Assembly: GCA_021287075.1 (NCBI GenBank)
Contig: JAJTBD010000004.1
Span: forward strand, 124,001-188,000
Reading direction: 5' to 3'
DNA length: 64,000 bases
From: Micrococcales bacterium
GTDB lineage: Bacteria > Actinomycetota > Actinomycetes > Actinomycetales > Dermatophilaceae
A program made the position numbers and the translations under genes. Shown here piece by piece: positions 16,589-23,776 of the stretch; within the stretch, counting starts at the first letter, position 1; each line of letters opens with the position of its first letter. Under the pieces are notes generated by a model that worked only from the letters and a program-made list of their open reading frames with translations, had not been told where the DNA came from and did not search any database.

Positions 16589-17878
16589 TCAGCCGATCGA
16601 CTTCTTCACCGCGGCGGCCGCGGCGTCGAGCGACTTCTGGACGTCGGCGCCACCGATGATGGCGGCCTCGGCCTTGCCCATCGGCTCCCAGATCGCCGAC
16701 ATCTGCGGGATCGCGGGGAGCGGGAGGCCACCCTCGCCGGCTGCCTTGAACTTCTCGATGTCGGCGTCCGAGCCCTTGACCTGGTCGGCGGCCTCGACGA
16801 GCGCCGGGCGACGGGGCTCGGCCTTGTAGAGCGCGACGTGGAGCTCAGGCGTGGCGACGAAGTTGGTCGTGAACTCCTGGGCGAGGGACTTGTTCTTGCC
16901 CTTGCTGGCGACGTAGAAGGCCTGGGTGCCGATGAACGGCGTGGCGGGCTTGCCGCCCTCGAACGCCGGGATGGCGGACACGTCGTAGGACATGTTGGCC
17001 TTCTTGACGTCGGTGATGGCCCACGGGCCGGACACCAGGTAGGCGGCCTTGCCGGAGGTGAAGGTCGAGATCGCGTTCTCGGCCGTGATCGAGCGCTTCA
17101 GGGCACCGGAGCCCTTCTCGCCCAGGGCGGCGATCTTCTTGAGCGCGGCAACGGTCTCGGGCGAGTTGACCTTGACCTGCTTGGCGTCGGGCATGCCGTC
17201 GGAGGTCATGCCGAAGAGCGAGCCACCGGCCGAGTTGACGAGCGGCTGGAGGTGGTAGACGTCGCCGTTCTGGCCGGCCTGGAGGGCCATGATCTCCTTG
17301 GCCTTGCCGGAGGTCTTCAGCTCCTTGCCGGTCTTGACCAGGTCCTCCATGGACTTGGGCGCGTTGGGGGCGAGCTTGGTGTTGCGGATGAGCGCGAGGT
17401 TCTCGACGGCGTAGGGCACGCCGTAGACCTGGCCGTCATAGGTGACGGCCTTGACGGCCTGCGGGTCGAAGGCGGCCTCGTCGGCCAGCTGCACGGGGTC
17501 GACCGCGCCGTTCTGGACCATGTTGCCGATCCAGTCGTGGGCGCCGACGACGACGTCGGGGGCGTTGCCGGCCTGGGACGCGGTCACGAACGCGGCCTGG
17601 AGGTCCTTGGAGACGGCCTGGACCTTGACGGTCACGCCGTTGTCCTTGCCGAACTGCTCGGCAAAGGGCTTGAGGGCGGCGGCGCGCTTGTCGTCGGCCC
17701 AGATGGTCAGGGTGCCGCCGCCGGCCGCGGCCGAGGTGGCGCTCGAGCTGGCGCCCGAGGCGGAGTCGGTGGCAGAGCCGGTGGAGCTGGACGAACCGGA
17801 GCCCGAGCCGCCGCTGCAGGCCGGGAGTGCGAGCAGGCTGGCCGCTGCCAGGCCTGCGAACAGACGGGTGGACTTCAC
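16589..17878 (-). CDS. malE: Maltodextrin-binding lipoprotein MalE
   Basis: A 429-residue family 1 extracellular solute-binding protein. A lipoprotein signal peptide ends in LALPAC (Cys about residue 21), followed by a Ser/Gly/Ala-rich linker to about residue 53. The binding domain contains GTLTIWADDKRAAALKPFAEQF, GVPYAVENLALIRN, FTSGKAAYLVSGPWAI and IWEPMGKAEAAIIGG, which match maltose/maltodextrin receptors. It is membrane-anchored and delivers sugar to MalFG. GTG 17878 is preceded by AGGAGG. It is the first gene of the leftward maltodextrin operon. Confidence 0.93.
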   Translation of the reverse strand: MKSTRLFAGLAAASLLALPACSGGSGSGSSSSTGSATDSASGASSSATSAAAGGGTLTIWADDKRAAALKPFAEQFGKDNGVTVKVQAVSKDLQAAFVTASQAGNAPDVVVGAHDWIGNMVQNGAVDPVQLADEAAFDPQAVKAVTYDGQVYGVPYAVENLALIRNTKLAPNAPKSMEDLVKTGKELKTSGKAKEIMALQAGQNGDVYHLQPLVNSAGGSLFGMTSDGMPDAKQVKVNSPETVAALKKIAALGEKGSGALKRSITAENAISTFTSGKAAYLVSGPWAITDVKKANMSYDVSAIPAFEGGKPATPFIGTQAFYVASKGKNKSLAQEFTTNFVATPELHVALYKAEPRRPALVEAADQVKGSDADIEKFKAAGEGGLPLPAIPQMSAIWEPMGKAEAAIIGGADVQKSLDAAAAAVKKSIG

Positions 17879-18038
17879 GAGGGTTTCCTCCTAGGTGGTG
17901 CCAGACGATCTGGCGTTCTCAGCCGATCGCGGCGCCCCACGTAGGGGAGTCCGAAAGGCCTGACAGGGTGTGCCCTCCGGCCCGTGGGGGGAGTCGTCTT
18001 GTTGCAGATCCCCCCGCACGCCTTCGTGCACTGACTCG

Positions 18039-18086
18039 ACGGTAGGCCTCTTGTCCACCAGATACAACGTTTCAGAAACATGTTTC
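18039..18086 (-). promoter_or_regulatory. malE promoter with overlapping LacI-type operator
   Basis: On the minus strand, TTGTAT (18067-18062) and TACCGT (18044-18039) are separated by exactly 17 nt. The perfect palindrome GAAACATGTTTC (18075-18086) and the overlapping GTTTC-A-GAAAC (18069-18079) abut the -35 element. The divergent LacI-family gene starts 60 nt further on and probably binds here. The leader to malE is about 150 nt and contains a small GCACG/CGTGC hairpin. Confidence 0.65.
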
Positions 18087-18146
18087 ACGTGGCAGACTCA
18101 CAGCCGTGCCGCCAACGGGGGCGGCCGTGACACCCGAGGAGAGGCC

Positions 18147-19169
18147 ATGGCATCGGCGCGCATCTCGGTGCGTGAGCTGGCCCGTCAGGTCGGGGTCAGC
18201 CCGGCCAGCGTCTCCCGGGTGCTCAATGACAAGCCCGGCGTCTCGGAGTCCGTCCGTGCCCGGGTCCTCGACGGCGTGCGGGTCTATGGCCTGCCCGGCC
18301 AGGCGGTGGGCAACACGGGCGGCTCACCGTTCGTCGGGATCATCGTCCCCGAGCTGGACAACCCGGCCTTCCCCACCATGGCCGCCCACATCGAGAACGC
18401 CCTCTTCCAGCACGGCATCACCGGCCTGATCGGCAGCTCGGTCGCCCAGGGCGGCGTCGACGAGCGCGAGTACATCGAGGTCCTGCTGCGCCATGGCGCA
18501 CGCGGTCTGGTGCTCGTCTCCGGATGGCACGCCCACCTCAAGCACGACCACCGGTGGTATCGGCAGCTGACCGCCCGAGAGGTGTCCGTCGTCTTCGTCT
18601 CGGGACTGGTCGAGGGCCTGCCGATGCCGAGCGTGGGGACGAGCGAGGCCTCCGGCGCCCGGATCGCGATCCGCTTCCTGCATGACCTGGGGCACCGGCG
18701 GATCGGGCTGGCGCAGGGCGAGGAGCACTACCGTCCGTCCGTCAACCGGCTGCGGGGCTACCGCGAGACGATGGGGCGCTATGGGCTGGCCGACCAGTCC
18801 CTCTACGCCGAGGCCGTCTACACCATGGACGGGGGGCACGTGGCCGCCCGTCGACTCATCGGGCAAGGCGCGACCGCCATCATCACCGGCAGTGACGTGA
18901 TGGCCGTCGGCGTGATCAAGGCCGCCCAGGAGATGGGGCTGCGGGTGCCCGAGGATCTGTCGGTCGTCGGCTATGACGACGGGCCGCTCGCCGTCTATGG
19001 CCACCCCCGCCTGACGACCGTGCGGCAGCCGGTCGACCGCATCGCCGCAGCCACCGCCTGGACGATGGACCAGCTGCTCAAGGGGCAGGAGCCGCCGCAG
19101 CTGCACCAGCGCTTCGACCCGACCCTCATCGTGCGCGACTCGACCGCTCAGGTGCGGCAGGACTCCTGA
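18147..19169 (+). CDS. LacI-family repressor of the maltodextrin operon
   Basis: A 340-residue regulator. The N-terminal LacI helix-turn-helix (SVRELARQVGVSPASVSRVL) is followed by the hinge NDKPGVSESVRARVL and a periplasmic-binding-protein-like effector domain (FVGIIVPELDNPAFPTMA to LIVRDS). ATG 18147 has GAGGAGAGG upstream. It is transcribed divergently from malE, with palindromes between them, so control of the mal operon and itself in response to maltose or a maltodextrin is likely, as for MalR of Streptomyces. The effector is inferred. Confidence 0.9.
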   Translation: MASARISVRELARQVGVSPASVSRVLNDKPGVSESVRARVLDGVRVYGLPGQAVGNTGGSPFVGIIVPELDNPAFPTMAAHIENALFQHGITGLIGSSVAQGGVDEREYIEVLLRHGARGLVLVSGWHAHLKHDHRWYRQLTAREVSVVFVSGLVEGLPMPSVGTSEASGARIAIRFLHDLGHRRIGLAQGEEHYRPSVNRLRGYRETMGRYGLADQSLYAEAVYTMDGGHVAARRLIGQGATAIITGSDVMAVGVIKAAQEMGLRVPEDLSVVGYDDGPLAVYGHPRLTTVRQPVDRIAAATAWTMDQLLKGQEPPQLHQRFDPTLIVRDSTAQVRQDS

Positions 19170-19212
19170 TGCTCTGGTGGGTGGGCCTCCTTGCGCCACA
19201 ACGGGGTATGCC

Positions 19213-19659
19213 GTGAGCGGCGACCTGAGGGTGCCCCCCGGCCCGGGTCTGCCTGCCGGCCTGGTCATCCCCGCGTCGGAGCTCGACGAGCGCTTTTCCC
19301 GCGCCTCGGGACCGGGCGGACAGGGCGTCAACACCACCGACTCGCGGGTGCAGCTGGGACTGGACCTCGCCACGACGAGCGTGCTCACCGAGCGCCAGCG
19401 CGAGCGCGCGCTGACCCGGCTCGGGTCGAGACTGACCGGCACCGTCCTCAGCGTCGACGCGGCCGAGACCCGCTCACAGCGCCAGAACCGAGCCCTCGCC
19501 CGCGAGCGGCTGGCGGCCCTCCTGCGCGAGGCGCTCGCTCCCCCGCCGCCACAGCGCCGGGCGACGAGACCGACGCGCGGCTCGCAGCTGCGCGGGCTCG
19601 ACTCCAAGCGCCGCCGAGGCGACCTGAAATCCACGCGCCGCCGCCCACCGACCGACTGA
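19213..19659 (+). CDS. arfB: ArfB-like peptidyl-tRNA hydrolase / ribosome rescue factor
   Basis: A 148-residue class-I release-factor-like protein with the catalytic GGQ motif (SGPGGQGVN, residues ~35-37) and no codon-recognition domains. The C-terminal tail is very basic (RRATRPTRGSQLRGL, SKRRRGDLKSTRRR), as in ArfB/YaeJ, where the tail enters the empty mRNA channel of stalled ribosomes. The start is taken at GTG 19213; in-frame starts further upstream add non-conserved residues. It stands alone. Confidence 0.88.
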   Translation: MSGDLRVPPGPGLPAGLVIPASELDERFSRASGPGGQGVNTTDSRVQLGLDLATTSVLTERQRERALTRLGSRLTGTVLSVDAAETRSQRQNRALARERLAALLREALAPPPPQRRATRPTRGSQLRGLDSKRRRGDLKSTRRRPPTD

Positions 19660-19683
19660 CCCGCCCACCCCCGACTGCCCCAC

Positions 19684-19790
19684 CCTCACCATCAAGCCGA
19701 TTGGCGAGTTCCGCCCCCTCACCATCAAGCCAATTGGCGAGTTCCGCCCCGCTACCCCGGGGGGCGCTTTCGCCCGCGTGGGCGCCAACG
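19684..19790. repeat. Tandem 33-bp repeat plus palindromic repeat
   Basis: Two copies of a 33-bp unit (from 19685 and 19718) share CTCACCATCAAGCC and ATTGGCGAGTTCCGCCC. A third palindrome, GCCCGCGTGGGC, follows near 19772. They belong to the same family as the repeats at 3.4-3.8 kb and 47.2 kb. Non-coding here, between arfB and the YihY gene. Confidence 0.7.
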
Positions 19791-19852
19791 CCCACGCGGC
19801 ATACCGCCACGAAGTGGCGCCCGTCCCCGCCACGGTGTGGTGAGGTAGTCCC

Positions 19853-20959
19853 GTGGCAGAGATCGGGAAGTTCGATGCGTTCCAGCGCAAGCACCCTGTG
19901 CTGGGCTTCCCGATCGCGGTCGCCTACAAGTTCTTCGACGACTTCGGGGGCTATCTCGCGGCCCTGATCACCTACTACGGCTTCGTCTCGCTCTTCCCCC
20001 TCTTGCTGCTGCTCACGACCGTGCTCGGCATCGTGCTGCGCGACTATCCCGACCTGCAGGAGAAGATCCTTGACTCGGCCCTCAGCGAGATCCCCGTCGT
20101 GGGCGACCAGCTGCGGTCGACGGGCACCATCTCCGGCGGGCCCGCTGGTGTCGCAATCGGATTCGGCCTCTCCCTCTATGGCGGACTGGGCGTCGCGCAG
20201 GCCCTCCAGTACACGCTCAACACCGCCTGGATGGTGCCCCGCAACACCCGGCCGAACCCCTTCGCCTCACGCGGCCGCGGGCTGCTGCTCATCCTCACCG
20301 CGGGGCTGGCCCTGATCGCCACGACCGCGCTCTCCACGCTGGGCTCGATCGACGTCTCCTGGCTGGGCGGCACCGTCAAGACGGCGACGCCATTCCTCGC
20401 GGTCGCGATCAACGCCTCGATCTTCACCTTCGCGTTCATCCTCGGCACCGCCCGACGGACCACCATCCGGCAGCAGCTGCCCGGGGCGATCGTGGGCGCC
20501 CTTCTCTGGCAGGTGATCCAGAGCTTTGGTGTCGTCTATGTCAGCCGGGTGGTCCAGCGCGCGAGCTCGGTCAACGCCGTCTTCGCCGTGGTGCTCGGTC
20601 TGATCGCCTTCCTCTATCTCGCGGGGGTGCTGGCGGTCATCTGCACGGAGATCAACGTCGTGCTCGCGCGCAAGCTCTATCCGCGGGCGCTCCTGACGCC
20701 GTTCACCGACAATGTCGTGCTGACCGAGGGGGACATCCGCTCCTACAGCGGCATGGCAAAAGCCCAGCGGCTCAAGGGATATGAGCGGATCGGCGTGGTC
20801 TTCCGGCCGGACGAGCCGAAACAGAAGTCCCGGCGCAAGCTCACCGCCGCCCACCCGGCGCCTCAGCCGCCGACCGACGAGGAAGTCGAGACGGCGGCCG
20901 AGTTCGTCGACGAGGCGGCCCCGCCATCAGACCTGCCCGACGGGCCGCCGCCCCGCTGA
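19853..20959 (+). CDS. YihY/BrkB-family inner membrane protein
   Basis: A 368-residue membrane protein with about six transmembrane segments. Features of the YihY/UPF0761 family are LAALITYYGFVSLFPLLLLL near the N terminus, GLGVAQALQYTLNTAW and YLAGVLAVICTEINVVLARK. The last ~100 residues are a hydrophilic Pro/Glu-rich cytoplasmic tail. Function is unknown for bacterial members, and old RNase BN labels are incorrect. Start GTG 19853. Confidence 0.85.
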   Translation: MAEIGKFDAFQRKHPVLGFPIAVAYKFFDDFGGYLAALITYYGFVSLFPLLLLLTTVLGIVLRDYPDLQEKILDSALSEIPVVGDQLRSTGTISGGPAGVAIGFGLSLYGGLGVAQALQYTLNTAWMVPRNTRPNPFASRGRGLLLILTAGLALIATTALSTLGSIDVSWLGGTVKTATPFLAVAINASIFTFAFILGTARRTTIRQQLPGAIVGALLWQVIQSFGVVYVSRVVQRASSVNAVFAVVLGLIAFLYLAGVLAVICTEINVVLARKLYPRALLTPFTDNVVLTEGDIRSYSGMAKAQRLKGYERIGVVFRPDEPKQKSRRKLTAAHPAPQPPTDEEVETAAEFVDEAAPPSDLPDGPPPR

Positions 20960-20966
20960 CGCGGGC

Positions 20967-21293
20967 TCAGCTCTCGTCGTCGTCGGAGTCGTCCGAGCTG
21001 TCTTCAGAGCTGTCGTCAGAGTCGTCGCTCGAATCGTCGGTGCTGTCGGTGCCATCGCCGTCGTCGTCGGAGTCGTCATCGGACTCGTCGGTGCTGTCAC
21101 CGTCGCCCTCGGATGAGTCGTCGGAGGAGTCCTCGTCCTCGTTGGACGAGTCGTCCTCATTGGAGCCGCCGTCGGAGTCACTCGTCGAGACGGGGGACTT
21201 GGGGCTCTCCTCGTCCTCGCTGCTGCCACCGAAGCAGCCACCAAGGGTCAGGGCAACGGCCACTGCCAGGACGGGTCGTAGTGCGCGGGTCAT
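20967..21293 (-). CDS. Ser/Asp-rich acidic lipoprotein
   Basis: A 108-residue lipoprotein. Its signal peptide MTRALRPVLAVAVALTLGGC puts the lipidated Cys at about residue 20. The mature part is almost entirely Ser, Asp and Glu with a few Gly/Thr, an extreme low-complexity SD-type repeat with a strong negative charge. GGAGG precedes ATG 21293. Possible roles are cation binding or a disordered cell-wall spacer; nothing in the sequence decides. It converges with the YihY gene. Confidence 0.7.
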   Translation of the reverse strand: MTRALRPVLAVAVALTLGGCFGGSSEDEESPKSPVSTSDSDGGSNEDDSSNEDEDSSDDSSEGDGDSTDESDDDSDDDGDGTDSTDDSSDDSDDSSEDSSDDSDDDES

Positions 21294-21360
21294 ATCGGGC
21301 CTCCATCGATCAGGTGCGGTCTTGGGGGTCCGATTCACCGTATCCCGAGCGGCCCTCCGG

Positions 21361-21678
21361 CTATGAATGGGCCAGGCAGTGGGTCGCCCAGGGGCGCGCC
21401 TCGAGCCGGCCCTCGGGGATCGCCTCGTGGCAGGTGTCGCACCGCCCATAGGTGCCCTCGTCGATCTTGGCCTGGGCCCGGCGCACCTCCGCGAGCATGC
21501 GCGTGAGGCTGTCGTGGGTGGTCACCTGACTCATCCGCTCGACCGCGATGTTGGTGCCCTCGCCGATCCGCTTGCCGAAGGAGATGCCGCCGCTCTCACC
21601 CTTGTGGGACTCAAGCTCGGCGATCTCCGCCTCGAGCTCAGCGGCCTTGGCCGCCAGCGTGTCTCGCATCTCCTGCAT
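21361..21678 (-). CDS. DksA/TraR-type zinc-finger protein
   Basis: A 105-residue protein with an N-terminal coiled coil (KAAELEAEIAELESHK) and a C-terminal DksA/TraR zinc finger, CDTCHEAIPEGRLEARPW followed by THCLAH. The last ligand appears to be His rather than Cys (C-x2-C and C-x2-H). Small actinobacterial relatives include RNA-polymerase-binding factors, but the acidic tip residues needed for DksA activity cannot be confirmed. It is transcribed divergently from the methyltransferase gene. Confidence 0.8.
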   Translation of the reverse strand: MQEMRDTLAAKAAELEAEIAELESHKGESGGISFGKRIGEGTNIAVERMSQVTTHDSLTRMLAEVRRAQAKIDEGTYGRCDTCHEAIPEGRLEARPWATHCLAHS

Positions 21679-21760
21679 CGCCCCAGCCTGTCACTGGGCA
21701 CGCGCCCGCCGGATCGGAATGCCCGAGATGCCCATCACAGCGCGAGGCAGGGCGCACCAC

Positions 21761-21806
21761 GGGAGGTGAGCACACGGCATACCTCCCGGGGCATCGCCCC
21801 TAGACT
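21761..21806 (+). promoter_or_regulatory. Inverted repeat and -10-like element upstream of the methyltransferase
   Basis: GGGAGGT (21761-21767) and ACCTCCC (21781-21787) form a 7-bp inverted repeat. TAGACT (21801-21806) is a plausible -10 hexamer. The region separates divergent genes. Confidence 0.35.
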
Positions 21807-21836
21807 CGGGCGACCGGCGATCGGGAGGAGACGCGG

Positions 21837-22472
21837 ATGGGTCTGCGCGAGAAGTGGGAGACGCACGTGCTGCCGCTGGCCGTCGATCTAGCGCTGGCCG
21901 AGCCGACCGCGGGACGGTGGCGGCGCCGGGTCGTCGCCGACGTCGCCGGGGAGGTGCTCGAGGTCGGCTTCGGCTCCGGGCGCACCCTCCCCTACTACCC
22001 CGATGCGGTATGCCGTGTGCTCGCCGTCGAGCCGGCCCTCACCGCCTGGGAGCGGGCGACGGGACGCATCGCGGACTTCGGGCGACCGGTCGTGCATGTC
22101 GGTCTCGACGGCGCCCGCCTGGAGGTGGCCGATGCCTCGGTCGACGCGGTCGTCTCGTCGTGGACGATGTGCACGATCCCCGACCTTGGCATGGCCCTCT
22201 CGGAGTTCTCGAGGGTGCTGCGACCCGGCGGACGGCTCCATTTCGTCGAGCACTCGCTGGCGCCGACATCGCGCACCGCTGCCATCCAGCGGCGGGTGCA
22301 GCCGGTGTGGGGCGCGGTCGCCGGCGGCTGCCACCTGGACCGGGACATCCCCCGGCTGCTCGACGCCGCCGGGTTCGACGTGGACCTGCGTCAGGAGCGC
22401 TTCGTCGCCGACGGACCGGCGCGAGTCGCGTCCTTCTTCGTCCTCGGGACGGCCACGCCGGGTGCACGATGA
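21837..22472 (+). CDS. Class I SAM-dependent methyltransferase
   Basis: A 211-residue Rossmann methyltransferase. Motif I is VLEVGFGSGRTLPYY, the acidic residue of motif II is in LAVEPA, and motif VI is VLRPGGRLHFVEHS. It resembles UbiE/METTL7-type enzymes. The substrate is unknown. ATG 21837 follows GGGAGGAG. Co-transcribed with the DUF1345 gene 4 nt downstream. Confidence 0.85.
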   Translation: MGLREKWETHVLPLAVDLALAEPTAGRWRRRVVADVAGEVLEVGFGSGRTLPYYPDAVCRVLAVEPALTAWERATGRIADFGRPVVHVGLDGARLEVADASVDAVVSSWTMCTIPDLGMALSEFSRVLRPGGRLHFVEHSLAPTSRTAAIQRRVQPVWGAVAGGCHLDRDIPRLLDAAGFDVDLRQERFVADGPARVASFFVLGTATPGAR

Positions 22473-22476
22473 GCAG

Positions 22477-23127
22477 ATGACGACGAGTGCGCGCGGTCCG
22501 GAGCTGCGGGTCGACATCCGGCTGGGAGTCGCGGCCCTGATCGGAGCGGCGGCGGCCGCCCTCACCCCGCTGCCGAGCGATGTGACCTGGGTGGTGAGAG
22601 CTCTCGTCGGCTTTGTGGTCGCGGCGCTGGTGCTGGTAGTGCCACTGCTCTTCGAGATCCTCCGCGTCGACGCGGCGCGGACGCGGGCCTATGTGGCCGG
22701 CCACGCCCCGAGCCGATCGCAGATCGACGCCGTCATCTTCGGTGCCGCGCTCGCGAGTCTGGCCGGGGTCGGCATCATGCTGCTCGCCCCCAGCGCGGGC
22801 TCACACAAACTGCTCGAGGCGGGTCTGGCCGTCGCCACCGTCGTGTGCGGGTGGGTGCTGATCCACACCCTCTACACGCTGCGCTATGCCCGGCACTACT
22901 ACAACAAGGAACCGGACTGCATCGACTTCAACACCGATGACGACCCGCGCTTCACCGACTTCGCCTATGTCGCCTTCGGCCTCGGCATGACCTATCAGGT
23001 CGCCGACACCGACCTGAGGTCGTCGGAGGTGCGGCGCATCGTGCTCTTCCACACGCTGCTGTCGTATCTGTTCGGCACCGGCATCATCGCCGTCACCATC
23101 AACCTCGTCGCCGGACTGAGCCAGTAG
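22477..23127 (+). CDS. DUF1345 family membrane protein
   Basis: A 216-residue protein with about five transmembrane helices. It carries the DUF1345 hallmarks: LIHTLYTLRYARHYY, then FTDFAYVAFGLGMTYQVADTD in two adjacent stretches, and a final hydrophobic helix. Function is unknown. It starts just after the methyltransferase stop, so probably one operon. Confidence 0.85.
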   Translation: MTTSARGPELRVDIRLGVAALIGAAAAALTPLPSDVTWVVRALVGFVVAALVLVVPLLFEILRVDAARTRAYVAGHAPSRSQIDAVIFGAALASLAGVGIMLLAPSAGSHKLLEAGLAVATVVCGWVLIHTLYTLRYARHYYNKEPDCIDFNTDDDPRFTDFAYVAFGLGMTYQVADTDLRSSEVRRIVLFHTLLSYLFGTGIIAVTINLVAGLSQ

Positions 23128-23143
23128 CCCGCCGTACTGCCCT

Positions 23144-23170
23144 TGATACCAGAGTGATACCATCTGTCTC
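23144..23170 (+). promoter_or_regulatory. Leaderless promoter with 11-bp-spaced operator repeats
   Basis: TGATACCA is repeated at 23144-23151 and 23155-23162, one helical turn apart. The -10 TACCAT (23158-23163) overlaps the second copy and ends 7 nt before ATG 23171. The layout suits autorepression by the ribbon-helix-helix antitoxin encoded next. Confidence 0.6.
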
Positions 23171-23374
23171 ATGGCCATGACGCTGCGACTCACGCCCGAC
23201 GATGAGCGGGCCCTCCAGCTCCTCGCCGAGGCCGAAGGCGTCTCGCGCCAGGAGGCGACTGTCCGTGCCATTCGCGAGGCGGCCGGCAGACGGGTGCGCG
23301 CCGACCGCGTCGAGGTCCTCTCGGCGAGGGCGCGGGAGCGCTACGCCGACCTGCTCGACCGCTTGGGCCAGTGA
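23171..23374 (+). CDS. Ribbon-helix-helix antitoxin
   Basis: A 67-residue protein with an N-terminal ribbon-helix-helix (MTLRLTPDDERALQLLAEAE, then VSRQEATVRAIREAAGR) and a short C-terminal helix that would cover the toxin. It overlaps the toxin gene by 4 nt (GTGA), typical of toxin-antitoxin pairs. It should bind its own promoter repeats and neutralise the Doc toxin. Confidence 0.85.
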   Translation: MAMTLRLTPDDERALQLLAEAEGVSRQEATVRAIREAAGRRVRADRVEVLSARARERYADLLDRLGQ

Positions 23375-23733
23375 CGGAGTACCTCGGACTCGAGGACGCG
23401 CTGGCCCTCATCGAGGACCTGCACATTGGCCCCATCCGCGACATCGGCCTCCTCGACTCGGCGCTTCATCGTCCGCAGGTCATGGTCTTCGGCAGCGACG
23501 TCTATCCGTCGCTGGAGATCAAGGCTGCGGTCCTCCTTGAGTCGCTGGTGCGCAACCACCCGCTCGTGGACGGCAACAAGCGTCTGGGCTGGCTGGCCAC
23601 GGTCGTCTTCTTCGGCCTGAACGATGTCGATCTCGACGCGGACGATGACGCTGCCTATGACGTCGTGGTCGGACTGGCCAGTGGAGCCTTGGACCACGAG
23701 AGCGCTGCTGCGCAACTGCTCGGCTGGTTCTGA
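23371..23733 (+). CDS. doc: Doc-family toxin (Fic fold)
   Basis: A 120-residue death-on-curing protein with the Fic/Doc motif HPLVDGNKR at residues 63-71 and the upstream flap region. Doc of phage P1 phosphorylates EF-Tu and halts translation. The motif position after H is Leu rather than Phe (HPLVDGNKR versus HxFxDGNKR), while the catalytic His, Asp, Gly-Asn and Lys-Arg are kept. It starts with GTG overlapping the antitoxin stop. Confidence 0.87.
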   Translation: MTEYLGLEDALALIEDLHIGPIRDIGLLDSALHRPQVMVFGSDVYPSLEIKAAVLLESLVRNHPLVDGNKRLGWLATVVFFGLNDVDLDADDDAAYDVVVGLASGALDHESAAAQLLGWF

Positions 23734-23776
23734 CCGCCTGCTGCCCCACGGCCGAAGCAGGTCACCGCACCGTCCC

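Noticed and set aside
19684..19750. Possible CRISPR array from the tandem repeats
   Set aside because: Only two adjacent 33-bp copies without spacers and no cas genes; a tandem duplication of the palindromic repeat explains it.
21040..21366. Serine-rich frame antisense to the acidic lipoprotein
   Set aside because: Mirror of GAC/TCG repeats; the minus-strand frame has a signal peptide, lipobox and ribosome binding site.
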